Of a stretch of DNA of 64,000 bases, positions 1-9,316 are shown piece after piece. The translations under genes and the position numbers were made by a program. Under the pieces are notes generated by a model that did no database searches, was not told the DNA's origin, and worked only from the letters and a program-made list of their open reading frames with translations. The DNA comes from Jejudonia soesokkakensis. Lineage in GTDB: Bacteria; Bacteroidota; Bacteroidia; Flavobacteriales; Flavobacteriaceae. Where the stretch lies: contig NZ_JBHTBN010000003.1 of NCBI RefSeq assembly GCF_042664795.1, positions 124,001 to 188,000 on the forward strand, given 5' to 3'. The first letter of the stretch is position 1. Each line of letters opens with the position of its first letter.

Positions 1-367
1 AATAGCAACTGTTTGAACCGGTGCCCAAAATACAAACGATCCCTGGTTTTGTTGTAGCAGCATACACCGCAGCCACTGTATCTTCTTTAACTCTAACATT
101 TGCATTCTTAAAGATCTTTTCTAAAATAGAAGTTAGTAACGCGACAGGAGTTTTGGTACCGCAACCCGCACCGTAAAAATCAAGCGTTTCAATTGTATCA
201 CAAACCGACTGTAAATCTGAATTTCCAGAAATACGATCGTATAATTCTGCTTCAGGAATGACGGCAGGGTTTAATCCTAAAGTACGGGTCTTTAATACAA
301 CGTCACCTTCCGAATCTAAAAGAATCCAGTCGCACTTTGTCGAACCGCCGTCAGTTATTAAAATCAT
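1..367 (-). CDS. BadF/BadG-type sugar kinase (N-acetylglucosamine kinase-like), partial
   Basis: The N-terminal 122 residues of a kinase of the BadF/BadG/BcrA/BcrD ATPase family are visible; the rest lies beyond the left edge. The first residues carry the phosphate-1 loop DGGSTKCDW, and GTGSNS near the cut is the second phosphate-binding loop of the ASKHA fold. In Bacteroidota such proteins are usually annotated as N-acetylglucosamine kinases. The ATG lies only 3 nt after the gap stop codon, so it is the third gene of the pfkA-gap operon. The family is clear; the sugar substrate is inferred. Confidence 0.8.
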   Translation of the reverse strand, partial: MILITDGGSTKCDWILLDSEGDVVLKTRTLGLNPAVIPEAELYDRISGNSDLQSVCDTIETLDFYGAGCGTKTPVALLTSILEKIFKNANVRVKEDTVAAVYAATTKPGIVCILGTGSNSCY

Positions 368-370
368 AGA

Positions 371-1369
371 TTACACACTTGCCATATAAACTGCCAAATC
401 AATCAGTTTTGCCGAATAGCCATATTCATTGTCATACCAAGCAACTAATTTAAAAAAATTGTCATTAAGAGCAATTCCAGCTTCTGCATCAAAGGTACAC
501 GTGTGTGGATCGCTTACAAAATCCTGTGAAACAACTGGTTCATCTGTATAAGCTACAATACCTTTATAAGCACCCTTTGCAGCCTGTTTAAAAAGTGTTT
601 TTATTTCTTCGTAGCTAGCAGCTTTCTTTGTACGTACGGTTAAATCTACTACGGAAACATCTACTGTAGGAACACGAAATGCCATCCCAGTGAGCTTTCC
701 TTCTAACGACGGAATTACTTTTGTCACTGCTACTGCAGCTCCAGTACTTGTAGGAATGATATTTGCCAAACCACTTCTTCCTAATCGGTAATTCTTTTTT
801 GAAGGCTGATCTACGGTCGATTGTGTAGCTGTTACACTGTGTACTGTAGTCATTAGTCCTTCGACGATTTCCAGTTCATCATCAATAATCTTAGCTAAGG
901 GCGCCAGACAATTTGTAGTACAGGAAGCATTTGAAACTATGGTATCTGTTGCTTTTAGTTCTTTGTGATTTACACCCATTACAAACATTGGAGCTGTTTT
1001 GGAAGGTGCAGAAATAACCACTTTTTTGGCTCCTGCTTTTAGATGTGCTTCAGCAGATTCTATTTCTTTAAAAATACCGGTACAATCCAGTACAATCTCA
1101 GCATTTACCGCATCCCACTTCAAATTTTCCGGATTTCTTTCCGAAGACACCCGAATGGAACGTCCATCTACTATTAGATTTCCATCCTTTACTTCAATAG
1201 TGCCTGGGTACTTTCCGTGGACTGAATCATATTCCAGTAAATACGCCAAATGATCCACATCCAGTAAATCGTTAACTGCAACTACCTCCACACGATCATT
1301 TTGGGATGCAATTCTAAACGCTATTCTTCCTATTCTTCCGAAGCCATTAATGGCAATTTTTGTTTTCAT
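371..1369 (-). CDS. gap: Glyceraldehyde-3-phosphate dehydrogenase, type I
   Basis: A 332-residue NAD-dependent glyceraldehyde-3-phosphate dehydrogenase of glycolysis, converting GAP to 1,3-bisphosphoglycerate in the cytoplasm. The N-terminal Rossmann motif INGFGRIGR, the catalytic SNASCTTN loop with its nucleophilic Cys, and the C-terminal WYDNEYGYS motif are all present and the length is normal. An in-frame ATG 18 nt upstream would add six residues (MSGHHT), but MKTKIAINGFG is the usual family start, so the downstream ATG is chosen. It lies between pfkA, 70 nt upstream, and a sugar kinase, 3 nt downstream. Confidence 0.97.
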   Translation of the reverse strand: MKTKIAINGFGRIGRIAFRIASQNDRVEVVAVNDLLDVDHLAYLLEYDSVHGKYPGTIEVKDGNLIVDGRSIRVSSERNPENLKWDAVNAEIVLDCTGIFKEIESAEAHLKAGAKKVVISAPSKTAPMFVMGVNHKELKATDTIVSNASCTTNCLAPLAKIIDDELEIVEGLMTTVHSVTATQSTVDQPSKKNYRLGRSGLANIIPTSTGAAVAVTKVIPSLEGKLTGMAFRVPTVDVSVVDLTVRTKKAASYEEIKTLFKQAAKGAYKGIVAYTDEPVVSQDFVSDPHTCTFDAEAGIALNDNFFKLVAWYDNEYGYSAKLIDLAVYMASV

Positions 1370-1439
1370 AGTATGGTGTCCAGACAATACTGCCTGAGAA
1401 TCTTTTTTAATTAATTATTTTTTCTGAATTCTAACAACA

Positions 1440-2426
1440 TTAGATAGAAATGATATCGGCAACCCGAATCAATTCTTCATCGATTTTATTACTTCCTTTT
1501 AAGGATTCTGTAAAAGGTATTGACACTACCCTATTATGAACAATTCCTATCATCACATCACGTTCGCCATTTAGAAGCGCATCTATGGCGCCAACTCCCA
1601 GTCTACTTGCCAGCACCCGATCATAACAACTGGGCGCTCCTCCACGTTGGATGTGCCCCAGAACGGTTACTTTACATTCGTACTCTGTTAAATTTTCACG
1701 TATATAGTCTGCCAGTCCCAATATATTTTTTCCAATCTGATCGCCTTCAGCAACGACAACAATACTTGAACTTTTACCAGATTTTTTACTCCGTTTTAAA
1801 GATTCAACGAGTCGTTCTTTCCCCATATTTTGTTCGGGGATTAGAATTTCTTCGGCCCCCGCTCCTATTCCGGCATTAAGAGCAATATCGCCGGCATCAC
1901 GCCCCATCACTTCTACCAGAAATAGTCTGTTATGAGAGTTCGCCGTATCCCGAATTTTATCAATAGCTTCAACAACAGTATTTAAAGCCGTGTCATAACC
2001 TATTGTGTAATCGGTACCATTAATATCATTATCAATTGTACCAGGAAGTCCAACGATAGGAAAATCAAATTCTTCATTGAATACAATTGCTCCTGCAAAT
2101 GTTCCATCACCTCCTATGGTCACTAACGCATCGATATTGGCTTTCTTAAGATGATCGTACGCTTTTTGCCGACCTTCTTTAGTTCTAAACTCTTGAGAGC
2201 GAGCCGATTTTAAAAATGTACCCCCTCTATTAATAATATTTTTTACAGAACGTGCATCAAGCGGCTTAAAATCGCCTTCTATTAAACCTTCATACCCTCT
2301 AAAAACACCTACGCATTCCAGTTGGTGATACGCACATGATCGTACTACCGCTCTAATCGCTGCGTTCATTCCTGGGGCGTCTCCTCCACTGGTTAAAACG
2401 GCTATTTTATTTAGTTGAGTTTTCAT
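1440..2426 (-). CDS. pfkA: ATP-dependent 6-phosphofructokinase
   Basis: A 328-residue bacterial-type phosphofructokinase, committing fructose 6-phosphate to glycolysis. It shows the ATP-binding TSGGDAPGMN near the N-terminus, GGDGTF, and the catalytic GTIDNDI loop with its Asp base. The Gly in GGDGT is the form typical of ATP-dependent rather than PPi-dependent enzymes. It is the first gene of a left-reading operon with gap and a BadF-type kinase. A promoter-like TTG-N19-TATATTTA ends 5 nt before the ATG, and a 20-bp palindrome lies about 100 bp upstream. Confidence 0.96.
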   Translation of the reverse strand: MKTQLNKIAVLTSGGDAPGMNAAIRAVVRSCAYHQLECVGVFRGYEGLIEGDFKPLDARSVKNIINRGGTFLKSARSQEFRTKEGRQKAYDHLKKANIDALVTIGGDGTFAGAIVFNEEFDFPIVGLPGTIDNDINGTDYTIGYDTALNTVVEAIDKIRDTANSHNRLFLVEVMGRDAGDIALNAGIGAGAEEILIPEQNMGKERLVESLKRSKKSGKSSSIVVVAEGDQIGKNILGLADYIRENLTEYECKVTVLGHIQRGGAPSCYDRVLASRLGVGAIDALLNGERDVMIGIVHNRVVSIPFTESLKGSNKIDEELIRVADIISI

Positions 2427-2431
2427 TTGAG

Positions 2432-2461
2432 TAAATATAATAGCATTTTATGGGAACGCAA
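2432..2461 (-). promoter_or_regulatory. Putative promoter of the pfkA-gap operon
   Basis: On the minus strand TTG (2461-2459), a 19-nt spacer and TATATTTA (2439-2432) match the Bacteroidota sigma-ABfr pattern TTG-N17-20-TAnnTTTG with one mismatch. The predicted start of transcription falls at or next to the pfkA ATG at 2426, so the message would be leaderless or nearly so. Confidence 0.5.
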
Positions 2462-2527
2462 TACTGTTTTGAAATCTATAACATTTTAAGTATTGTGTTT
2501 AAAAGAAAAAGTAGAACGCTTATGAAA

Positions 2528-2547
2528 TATACGTGTATACACGTATA
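2528..2547. promoter_or_regulatory. 20-bp perfect palindrome upstream of pfkA, possible operator
   Basis: TATACGTGTA followed by TACACGTATA is a perfect 20-bp inverted repeat without a spacer. It lies 102 bp upstream of the pfkA start in a 315-bp intergenic region (2427-2741). No other gene starts in this interval because the neighbour to the right ends here. The symmetry suggests a dimeric repressor or activator site for the glycolytic operon; the protein is unknown. Apart from this, the putative pfkA promoter and the terminator at 2694-2725, I see nothing else in the interval. Confidence 0.45.
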
Positions 2548-2693
2548 GTTTTTTAAATACTTGCCACCTATATTTACAGATGAATTAGTGAATATGTTCA
2601 GGAAGGATTTTTTGTGGGGATAAAAAATTCTTACCAACAATTTTTAAAAGCTGTTATTTCATCTTTTAAAATTTACTAAGTTAGGTTTGTTAT

Positions 2694-2725
2694 AAAGCGT
2701 CTTGGACTCATAATCAAGACGCTTT
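2694..2725 (-). terminator. Stem-loop terminator after the S15-type hydrolase gene
   Basis: An 11-bp perfect stem, AAAGCGTCTTG (2694-2704) and CAAGACGCTTT (2715-2725), encloses a 10-nt loop. It lies 17 nt past the stop codon of the left-reading hydrolase gene. The U-run in the minus direction is short (TTT then ATAA), while the plus strand has TTTTCTTTT, so the left-reading activity is plausible rather than certain. Confidence 0.6.
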
Positions 2726-2741
2726 TCTTTTATAACAACAT

Positions 2742-4589
2742 TTACTTTTCAAGTATCATAAATTCGATGGACGAATCATTAAATACTTTATGAGTCTGTT
2801 TTGTAAAGTCTGATTCTTTTGCTTCAAAAATATTATCTACATAGGTCTGCGGATTCAAATCAATGTACGGAAACCAGGTGCTTTGCACTTGTACTTGTAT
2901 CTTGTGTCCTTTTTTAAAGGTGTGATGGATATCCTGAAGCTTGATCGCAATTGCTGTCTTCTCATTTGCTACAAATGGCTCTGGATTACTGAAGCTATTT
3001 CTAAACCTTCCACGTAACACTTCACTACGCACCATCATGTGATAATTACTCATTTTTAAATGATCTTGGGTTTCTTCGGTGTCCTTAGCATCACCTGGAT
3101 ATATATCGATCACTTTTACGATCCAATCTGAATCGGTCCCCGTCGTGGCAACTTTTAATTTTGCTATAATATCTCCAGCCATCGTCATATCTTCTTCGAG
3201 TACAGGAGTTGTAAATGTTAAGACATCTGGACGACGAGCCGCAAAACGTTGATCATCTGTCATGTACTTTCGTGGTGTAAATACCACTTTTATATCTTCG
3301 GAATATGGTACAGGTTTTTTAGGGTCGCTTACAAACTCTTCAAAGGTATAACTTCTTTCTGCCACAGGATTTAAACGTCCATTGCTCTGTAACCAGAAGG
3401 TTTTCTTTTGTGCTTTCGCAGGAGGCCATTCGGTATATGATTTCCAGACATTGCTTCCGCTGTCATACATATAGGCTTCAGGAAGTCCAGAATCACCTTT
3501 CCCGTTATTTTTCAGAAAGTGATTAAAGAATTTTGTTTCAATATCTTTTTGAAAGTTTTCAGAAATATCATCCCCAAAATAAACATTTCCTATCGCTTGG
3601 CGCTTTTTTGTTCTTGCCCAATCTCCATGACTCCATGGACCAAACACTACGGTGTTATAATTATCACTCTGATTTTCAATTTTCTCATAAGTTTCAAAAG
3701 GACCGTACAGATCTTCCGCATCAAATAGACCCCCAACTACCATAACCGCTGGTTTTATATTTTTTAAATGCTGAATAATTCCGCGGGACTGCCAAAACTC
3801 ATCATAGTTCGGGTGTTCCTTTAATTGCGTCCAGAATACATTGTCTTCTTTATAATATTCATCCAAATTTGAAAGCGGTCCAACATCTAGAAAAAACTGG
3901 TATTGATCTTCGGTATCTAGTTTTGGAAATTCATACCAAGCCTCTTTTTTAGGGCCATCCTTCTCATAGCCAAACACTGCAGTAGCCCTCCAGTAGCTTA
4001 ATAAATAAGCTCCGTTATGATGAAAATCATCAAAAAAGAAATCTCCAATGGGCGCTTGAGGCGAAGAAGCTTTTAAGGCTGGATGCGCATCTAGCAAAGC
4101 GTAAGTTGCATAAAATCCAGGATATGAAATTCCCCACGTTCCAACATTTCCATTATTATTAGGTACATTTTTAATCAACCAATCAATACTATCATAGGTA
4201 TCACTGGCTTCATCAAACTGCTTTCCCTTTTTGTTAGGGATGTATGCCCTCATATTATCGTAGGTCCCTTCGCTCATCCAGCGGCCACGGACATCTTGGT
4301 ATACTATAATATTACCTTCCTTCATCATAAATTCGTTAGGTCCAATCTTAGACCTAAACTGGTCCTCTCCATAAGGTCTAGAACTATAAGGTGTTCTTTG
4401 AAAAAGAATTGGATATTTTTTTGAAGTATCCTTTGGTGCATAGATAGTAGTATGCAACTTCGTCCCATCCCGCATGGTGATGTAGGTTTCGGTTTTAGTA
4501 TAATTTTCTTTTGCATAATTCTCTTCAACTTCTTGAGCCGAAAGACCCGTAATTATGAAGAATGTGACTATTAATGTGATGTATTTCAT
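2742..4589 (-). CDS. Secreted CocE/NonD-type (S15) alpha/beta hydrolase, X-Pro dipeptidyl-peptidase-like
   Basis: A 615-residue hydrolase of the S15/CocE family, which includes X-Pro dipeptidyl peptidases, cocaine esterase and alpha-amino acid ester hydrolases. A signal peptide (MKYITLIVTFF...LSAQ) predicts export. The nucleophile elbow is GISYPG about residue 150. The acid lies in the GGLFDAED segment and the catalytic His in GPWSHGDW. The C-terminal third is the beta-sandwich (jelly-roll) domain of the family. It starts 12 nt after dsbD and is the last gene of the tilS-dsbD operon. The sequence alone does not separate peptidase from ester hydrolase. Confidence 0.85.
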   Translation of the reverse strand: MKYITLIVTFFIITGLSAQEVEENYAKENYTKTETYITMRDGTKLHTTIYAPKDTSKKYPILFQRTPYSSRPYGEDQFRSKIGPNEFMMKEGNIIVYQDVRGRWMSEGTYDNMRAYIPNKKGKQFDEASDTYDSIDWLIKNVPNNNGNVGTWGISYPGFYATYALLDAHPALKASSPQAPIGDFFFDDFHHNGAYLLSYWRATAVFGYEKDGPKKEAWYEFPKLDTEDQYQFFLDVGPLSNLDEYYKEDNVFWTQLKEHPNYDEFWQSRGIIQHLKNIKPAVMVVGGLFDAEDLYGPFETYEKIENQSDNYNTVVFGPWSHGDWARTKKRQAIGNVYFGDDISENFQKDIETKFFNHFLKNNGKGDSGLPEAYMYDSGSNVWKSYTEWPPAKAQKKTFWLQSNGRLNPVAERSYTFEEFVSDPKKPVPYSEDIKVVFTPRKYMTDDQRFAARRPDVLTFTTPVLEEDMTMAGDIIAKLKVATTGTDSDWIVKVIDIYPGDAKDTEETQDHLKMSNYHMMVRSEVLRGRFRNSFSNPEPFVANEKTAIAIKLQDIHHTFKKGHKIQVQVQSTWFPYIDLNPQTYVDNIFEAKESDFTKQTHKVFNDSSIEFMILEK

Positions 4590-4601
4590 ATGATTGGATT
4601 T

Positions 4602-6662
4602 CTATTTTTCTGAAAAATTTGAAATTCCTTCCGTAAGCCATGCTTCGTACTCCTCGACATCGGGAGTATAACCTACAGGAGGATTTAATGTATTTTCTTC
4701 ATGATCCATAAGGATGTAATAAGGTTGTGCATTAATGTTATATCGTTTAATGAAAAAGTCGCTCCATTTTCTACCTATCGTATTAACACGCTTTCCAGTT
4801 GTTTCACTGGTATACTGTTCTTCTTTTGGTAACGCTCTTTTATCGTCTCCATACAATGAGATAAGTACTACATCATTTTTTAGCATATTTAAAATACTAG
4901 GTTCTGCCCACACCCGTTCTTCCATTTTTCGGCAATTGACGCAAGCATAGCCTGTAAAGTCCAACAATACTGGTTTTCCAATTTCTTTGGCATAGGCCAA
5001 TCCTTCAAAATAATCTGTAAAGGCTAAAATATCATGAGGCCCTAGTTCTGCTCCCTTTGGGAATTCTGTTTCAGTGGTAATTGTTCCTCCCGATGATACT
5101 TTGGTATATCCAACTCCGTAGGGAGCCTCACTGTAATTCATTGGTGGCGGAAACCCACTAATCAACTTTAACGGTGCGCCCCAAAGCCCCGGAACTAAAT
5201 AGATGGTGAAACTTAACGTGACCAAACCTAGTAATAATCTACCTACTGAAATATTTGGCGACGGACTATCATGCGGAAGTTTTAGTTTACCTAATAGATA
5301 TAATGCAAGTGCTCCGAATATTGCAATCCAAATGGCTAAAAAGATCTCTCTTTCAAACCAATGTAACTGTAATACCAAATCTGCATTTGATAAAAATTTA
5401 AATGCAAGTGCAAGTTCAAGAAAGCCTAAAAAGACTTTGACACTATTAAGCCACCCTCCACTTTTAGGAAGTGAATTTAACCACCCTGGAAACATAGCAA
5501 ACAATGCAAAGGGCAGTGCTATAGCCAAAGAGAACCCTAACATACCAATGATAGGTGCCGTTCCACCTTTTGATGCAGCTTCAACTAATAGTGTTCCAAC
5601 AATTGGTCCTGTACATGAAAAAGAAACAATAGCAAGGGCCAAAGCCATAAAGAAAATTCCAGCGATGCCGCCTCGATCTGCATTTTTATCAACTCGATTT
5701 GCCCAAGATTGTGGTAACGTAATTTCAAAAGCTCCTAAGAACGATATCGCAAATATAACGAGCAATACAAAGAAGATAATATTAAACCAGACATTGGTAG
5801 AGAGCGCATTTAAAGCATCGGCTCCAAAAATAGCTGTGACCACAGTGCCCAGTAAAACATATATTACAACAATAAAGAACGCATATAAGATTGCATTTTT
5901 AATTCCTTTTGAGCGCGTCTTACTCTGCTTCGTAAAAAAGCTAACAGTCAAAGGAATCATAGGAAACACACAAGGCGTTAACAAAGCAGCAAATCCAGAT
6001 AAAAAAGCGATGAAGAAGATGGTCCACAATCCTTTTTTATCAGATTTTTTATTGTCCTCTTCTACTTCCGAATTATCTACTTCACTTACTTTTTTAGGAT
6101 CTTTTTGAAGACTTGCACTCGTACTTGCATAGGCTTCAAAATCATCATAATTCTCTATAAATAATGCTTTATTTGCGGCAAGATCAAAAACCACATAGCG
6201 TTCTTCATTTAGACAAACGGTCTTACAAACCTGATAGGTAAGTTCGGCTTTAATGACATTAATAGCCGGATTGAGTAGTTTGATTTTTTGACTAAGTGTA
6301 GCAGTTTCTTTAAAGAAAACTTCATCAAAACCCCATACTTCACTAAATTCACGATATGTTTTGCTTTCGGTTAACTCAGAAGTTGTTTCAAAATTACCTT
6401 CAGCATTTATATAGGTAAGCGCTAATGGAATAGGCCCAATACCTTCATTAGGTGTTGTTTGTGAATAGATATGCCATTCGTCGTCAATAAATGCATTTAG
6501 TTTAAACTCAAAATTATTTGCATCTATCGCATTTACTTTGGCTTCCCAATCTACAGGATCCTTTATATCTCCTCCCTGTTGATTTCCAAGAGCAGAAAAA
6601 TCCTGAGCAACTGTCGAAACCACAGTCGTTAAAACCAATACAATTAAAAGTAACTTCTTCAT
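4602..6662 (-). CDS. dsbD: Thiol:disulfide interchange protein DsbD
   Basis: A 686-residue inner-membrane protein carrying electrons from cytoplasmic thioredoxin to periplasmic thiols. The order is a signal peptide, an N-terminal DsbD-alpha domain with Cys in YQVCKTVC, a short charged linker, an eight-helix core with the redox Cys residues in LTPCVFP and FSCTGP, and a C-terminal thioredoxin domain with the motif CVNC. All six expected redox cysteines can be seen. It lies 6 nt after tilS and 12 nt before the S15-type hydrolase, so the three are probably cotranscribed. Secreted proteins with reduced cysteines, such as the nearby TlpA-like lipoprotein, are plausible clients. Confidence 0.93.
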   Translation of the reverse strand: MKKLLLIVLVLTTVVSTVAQDFSALGNQQGGDIKDPVDWEAKVNAIDANNFEFKLNAFIDDEWHIYSQTTPNEGIGPIPLALTYINAEGNFETTSELTESKTYREFSEVWGFDEVFFKETATLSQKIKLLNPAINVIKAELTYQVCKTVCLNEERYVVFDLAANKALFIENYDDFEAYASTSASLQKDPKKVSEVDNSEVEEDNKKSDKKGLWTIFFIAFLSGFAALLTPCVFPMIPLTVSFFTKQSKTRSKGIKNAILYAFFIVVIYVLLGTVVTAIFGADALNALSTNVWFNIIFFVLLVIFAISFLGAFEITLPQSWANRVDKNADRGGIAGIFFMALALAIVSFSCTGPIVGTLLVEAASKGGTAPIIGMLGFSLAIALPFALFAMFPGWLNSLPKSGGWLNSVKVFLGFLELALAFKFLSNADLVLQLHWFEREIFLAIWIAIFGALALYLLGKLKLPHDSPSPNISVGRLLLGLVTLSFTIYLVPGLWGAPLKLISGFPPPMNYSEAPYGVGYTKVSSGGTITTETEFPKGAELGPHDILAFTDYFEGLAYAKEIGKPVLLDFTGYACVNCRKMEERVWAEPSILNMLKNDVVLISLYGDDKRALPKEEQYTSETTGKRVNTIGRKWSDFFIKRYNINAQPYYILMDHEENTLNPPVGYTPDVEEYEAWLTEGISNFSEK

Positions 6663-6668
6663 AAATGC

Positions 6669-7979
6669 TTACACTGCTTTTGTAATTTTTAAAATTTTTT
6701 GTGTTTGTGGCGTCACTTTATAGGCATCATCCATTCGCATTCCCACCACCCATAGTATCTCATTCCCACTACACAACACATACATTTTTTCTTTGGCAAC
6801 CAAAGATACCTTTTCATCTTTAAAAAACTTACTCAATTTCTTTTTTCCTTGCATTCCAAAAGGCTGAAAACTATCTCCCTCCTTCCATTTGCGTAACGTC
6901 AAAGGGAATTGTAGTTTATCATAATCTACAAATATAGTGGCGTCATTAGACAATACTCTGTTATCAACTATCTCAAAGTGCAAAGGAATTGGCGTAGTAA
7001 TCTTGCTGGTCTTTTTAGGAATTGTTACTGAAAGTTCTTCAACATCCTTGATCACTTCAGTTAGTAATAAAACATCTCTGTCTTTTAAAATTCTATGGGT
7101 TTCTGAAAAAATCTGCTTCCCAGATTGTGCAGTAAGCAATGCTGAAAGTGCTGTAAAGTCTGTAAACCCAAACGGACTTAATAATTCATATAATAACGCT
7201 TCCGTATTGGGCAATTCGAGTAATTTTTGAAGATGAATTGAATAACCATCAAAATTTTCAGTAATGACAAGGTTGTACACCAAAGACATATAATCCTGAA
7301 TAAGCGATTCGCTGTCTCTCAAGTTTCGTTGTGTTTTTTGCAAGGCATCTAAAATGGAACTATTCGTTTCTTTTAGAAACGGAATGACATGTAACCTGAG
7401 AGCATTCCGAAGATACTCTGAAGCAGCATTGCTGCTATCTTCCCGCCAATATAAGTTCTCCTTTTTAGCGTACGCCAGAATTTGAGCTTTGGAGAACGGC
7501 AGTAAGGGTCTAATGATATTTTCATTGATTTCTGGAATTCCAGTTAACCCACGTAAGCCTGAGCCTCGCGATAGATTTATTAAAAAAGTTTCCAGCGCAT
7601 CGTCTGCGTGATGGGCCGTTACCACATACTCATAATGGGTACTTTTTAAAAGCTGTGAAAACCAGTCATATCGTAATTGTCGTGCCGCCATTTGAATGGA
7701 TACTTTATGATCTTTGGCAAATTGTTTGGTCTGGAAAGTTTCGGTAAATACTGGAATGGAAAGTTTATCTGCCAAAGTAACGACAAAGTCTTCATCACTA
7801 TCACTTTCAGAAGCACGTAAAGAAAAATTACAATGTGCCAACGCCAAATCAAAATCTGAATGTTTCAGCAAATACGTCAACACCACACTGTCTAATCCGC
7901 CACTACAAGCCACTAAAAGTCTTTTGCCTTTCAGAAAAGAAAACGAAGCATTAATATGTTTTTTGAAATCTTGCAGCAT
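6669..7979 (-). CDS. tilS: tRNA(Ile)-lysidine synthetase
   Basis: A 436-residue enzyme that attaches lysine to C34 of the CAU-anticodon tRNA(Ile), changing it to read AUA. The PP-loop ATP pyrophosphatase motif SGGLDSVVL is at residues 26-34, followed by AHHADDALET and SRGSGLRG, which are typical of TilS. The C-terminal third contains the KKLSKFFKDEKV segment of the TilS C-terminal domain. A perfect -7 box, TATCTTTG, lies 24 nt before the ATG. It heads the operon with dsbD. Confidence 0.95.
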   Translation of the reverse strand: MLQDFKKHINASFSFLKGKRLLVACSGGLDSVVLTYLLKHSDFDLALAHCNFSLRASESDSDEDFVVTLADKLSIPVFTETFQTKQFAKDHKVSIQMAARQLRYDWFSQLLKSTHYEYVVTAHHADDALETFLINLSRGSGLRGLTGIPEINENIIRPLLPFSKAQILAYAKKENLYWREDSSNAASEYLRNALRLHVIPFLKETNSSILDALQKTQRNLRDSESLIQDYMSLVYNLVITENFDGYSIHLQKLLELPNTEALLYELLSPFGFTDFTALSALLTAQSGKQIFSETHRILKDRDVLLLTEVIKDVEELSVTIPKKTSKITTPIPLHFEIVDNRVLSNDATIFVDYDKLQFPLTLRKWKEGDSFQPFGMQGKKKLSKFFKDEKVSLVAKEKMYVLCSGNEILWVVGMRMDDAYKVTPQTQKILKITKAV

Positions 7980-8002
7980 TTATTAAAGGCTAAAGCATAA
8001 AA

Positions 8003-8010
8003 CAAAGATA
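8003..8010 (-). promoter_or_regulatory. -7 promoter box for tilS-dsbD-hydrolase operon
   Basis: TATCTTTG on the minus strand is an exact match to the Bacteroidota -7 box TAnnTTTG, 24 nt before the tilS start codon. A TTG lies 22 nt further upstream, slightly beyond the usual spacing. Confidence 0.5.
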
Positions 8011-8023
8011 CGGTTTAAAACAC

Positions 8024-9316
8024 CTATCCGCCCAATACTTCACGCATGGCTTTTGCTTTGAGCAAGCATTCTTCGTACTCCTGTTCTGGATTAGATTTTG
8101 CTGTAATCGCACCTCCCACCGAATAACTCACGTAGCGCAAAGTCTCATTATATAAAATACTGCGTATAATGACATTGAAGTCGAAATCTCCCGTCGGAGA
8201 GAAATAACCCACTGCTCCGCTATACAATCCGCGTTTTGTATCTTCCAGCTTTTCAATGATTTTCATGGCTGAAACTTTTGGAGCTCCCGTCATACTGCCC
8301 ATAGGAAATGTATTTTTAAGAATCGCTACCGGCGAAACCGTCTCTTCAACCTCGCATCGTATCGTTGAGATCATTTGATGAACCTGCTCAAACGTAGAAA
8401 CTTTACATAAAGCTGAAACCTCTACAGTTCCTTTCTTGGCAATACGCGATAGGTCATTGCGCACCAGATCTGTAATCATAATATTTTCACTTCGCTCCTT
8501 TGGATCATTTGTAAGTTGAACGACCATTGCAGCATCTTCTTCTGGATTCGACAATCGTTTTGCCGTCCCTTTTATAGGCTGAGAAATTACCGTAGTTCCT
8601 TCTTTTTTCAAGTAGCGTTCTGGTGAAGCTGAAAGCACAAAATGCGCATCCACTTTCATAAAAGTTGCAAAAGGTGGCGTAGATATCTTATTGAGTTCTA
8701 AAAAAGTAGTCACAGGATGTATGAGCACGTCTTCTGAAAAAAACTCCTGACAATAATTTGCTTCATACACATCGCCACGTTCTATATGTGAAAGCAACTG
8801 GCGTACATTGTCAAAGTAGGTATCCTTTGATGTTCTTAATCTTATTTTAATCTCCTGATGCTCCAAAGGTTTTTCTGTAATATCAGTACGTAAGATATCA
8901 TTCCAATCGGTTTCCAGTTCGTCATCTACCATACGCAAATAGTGAAGTTCTACTTCAGAATCAGTAAAAAGAAAAAGCTTTTTCGGCTGAAAGAAATACA
9001 AATCCGGAAAGTGCAATCCGTCATAATTATGAGACTCCAGACCTTCAACATCATTTTTTAAATCATAGGTAAGATAGCCAAACAGCCAGTCTTTTGTAGT
9101 TTTTTGGTATTCATCCAAATCGTTAAAAGCATTGTAAAAATCTGTTTTTATAGAAGTAAAGGCATCAACTGCGAGTATCGCTTCATAATTTGAATATTCC
9201 TGTTCGTATTGATTGCTATCCAGCCAGGCAATTTCGTTGAATTGTTGCGCCCAACACAGTAATCGCTTTTTATTTGCTTCGGAAAGTTGAAAAGGTATTT
9301 TTTTTACCAACCGCAT
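8024..9316 (-). CDS. pabB: Aminodeoxychorismate synthase component I (chorismate-binding)
   Basis: A 430-residue chorismate-utilising enzyme, most likely forming 4-amino-4-deoxychorismate for folate. The chorismate-binding half contains SASPERYLKK, the PIKGTAKR segment, DLVRNDLSR and the C-terminal FPMGSMTGAPK motif. The PIKGT segment is typical of PabB and anthranilate synthase I; no trp genes are near. The start overlaps the stop of the flavin reductase gene by one base (TAATG), so the two are translationally coupled. Anthranilate synthase component I is the alternative, but the isolated context and length favour PabB. Confidence 0.85.
   Translation of the reverse strand: MRLVKKIPFQLSEANKKRLLCWAQQFNEIAWLDSNQYEQEYSNYEAILAVDAFTSIKTDFYNAFNDLDEYQKTTKDWLFGYLTYDLKNDVEGLESHNYDGLHFPDLYFFQPKKLFLFTDSEVELHYLRMVDDELETDWNDILRTDITEKPLEHQEIKIRLRTSKDTYFDNVRQLLSHIERGDVYEANYCQEFFSEDVLIHPVTTFLELNKISTPPFATFMKVDAHFVLSASPERYLKKEGTTVISQPIKGTAKRLSNPEEDAAMVVQLTNDPKERSENIMITDLVRNDLSRIAKKGTVEVSALCKVSTFEQVHQMISTIRCEVEETVSPVAILKNTFPMGSMTGAPKVSAMKIIEKLEDTKRGLYSGAVGYFSPTGDFDFNVIIRSILYNETLRYVSYSVGGAITAKSNPEQEYEECLLKAKAMREVLGG

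Noticed and set aside
5203..6108. A 301-codon open frame on the plus strand inside dsbD
   Set aside because: It is antisense to a complete, motif-bearing dsbD; its low-complexity sequence lacks domain features, and its openness follows from codon composition of the real gene.
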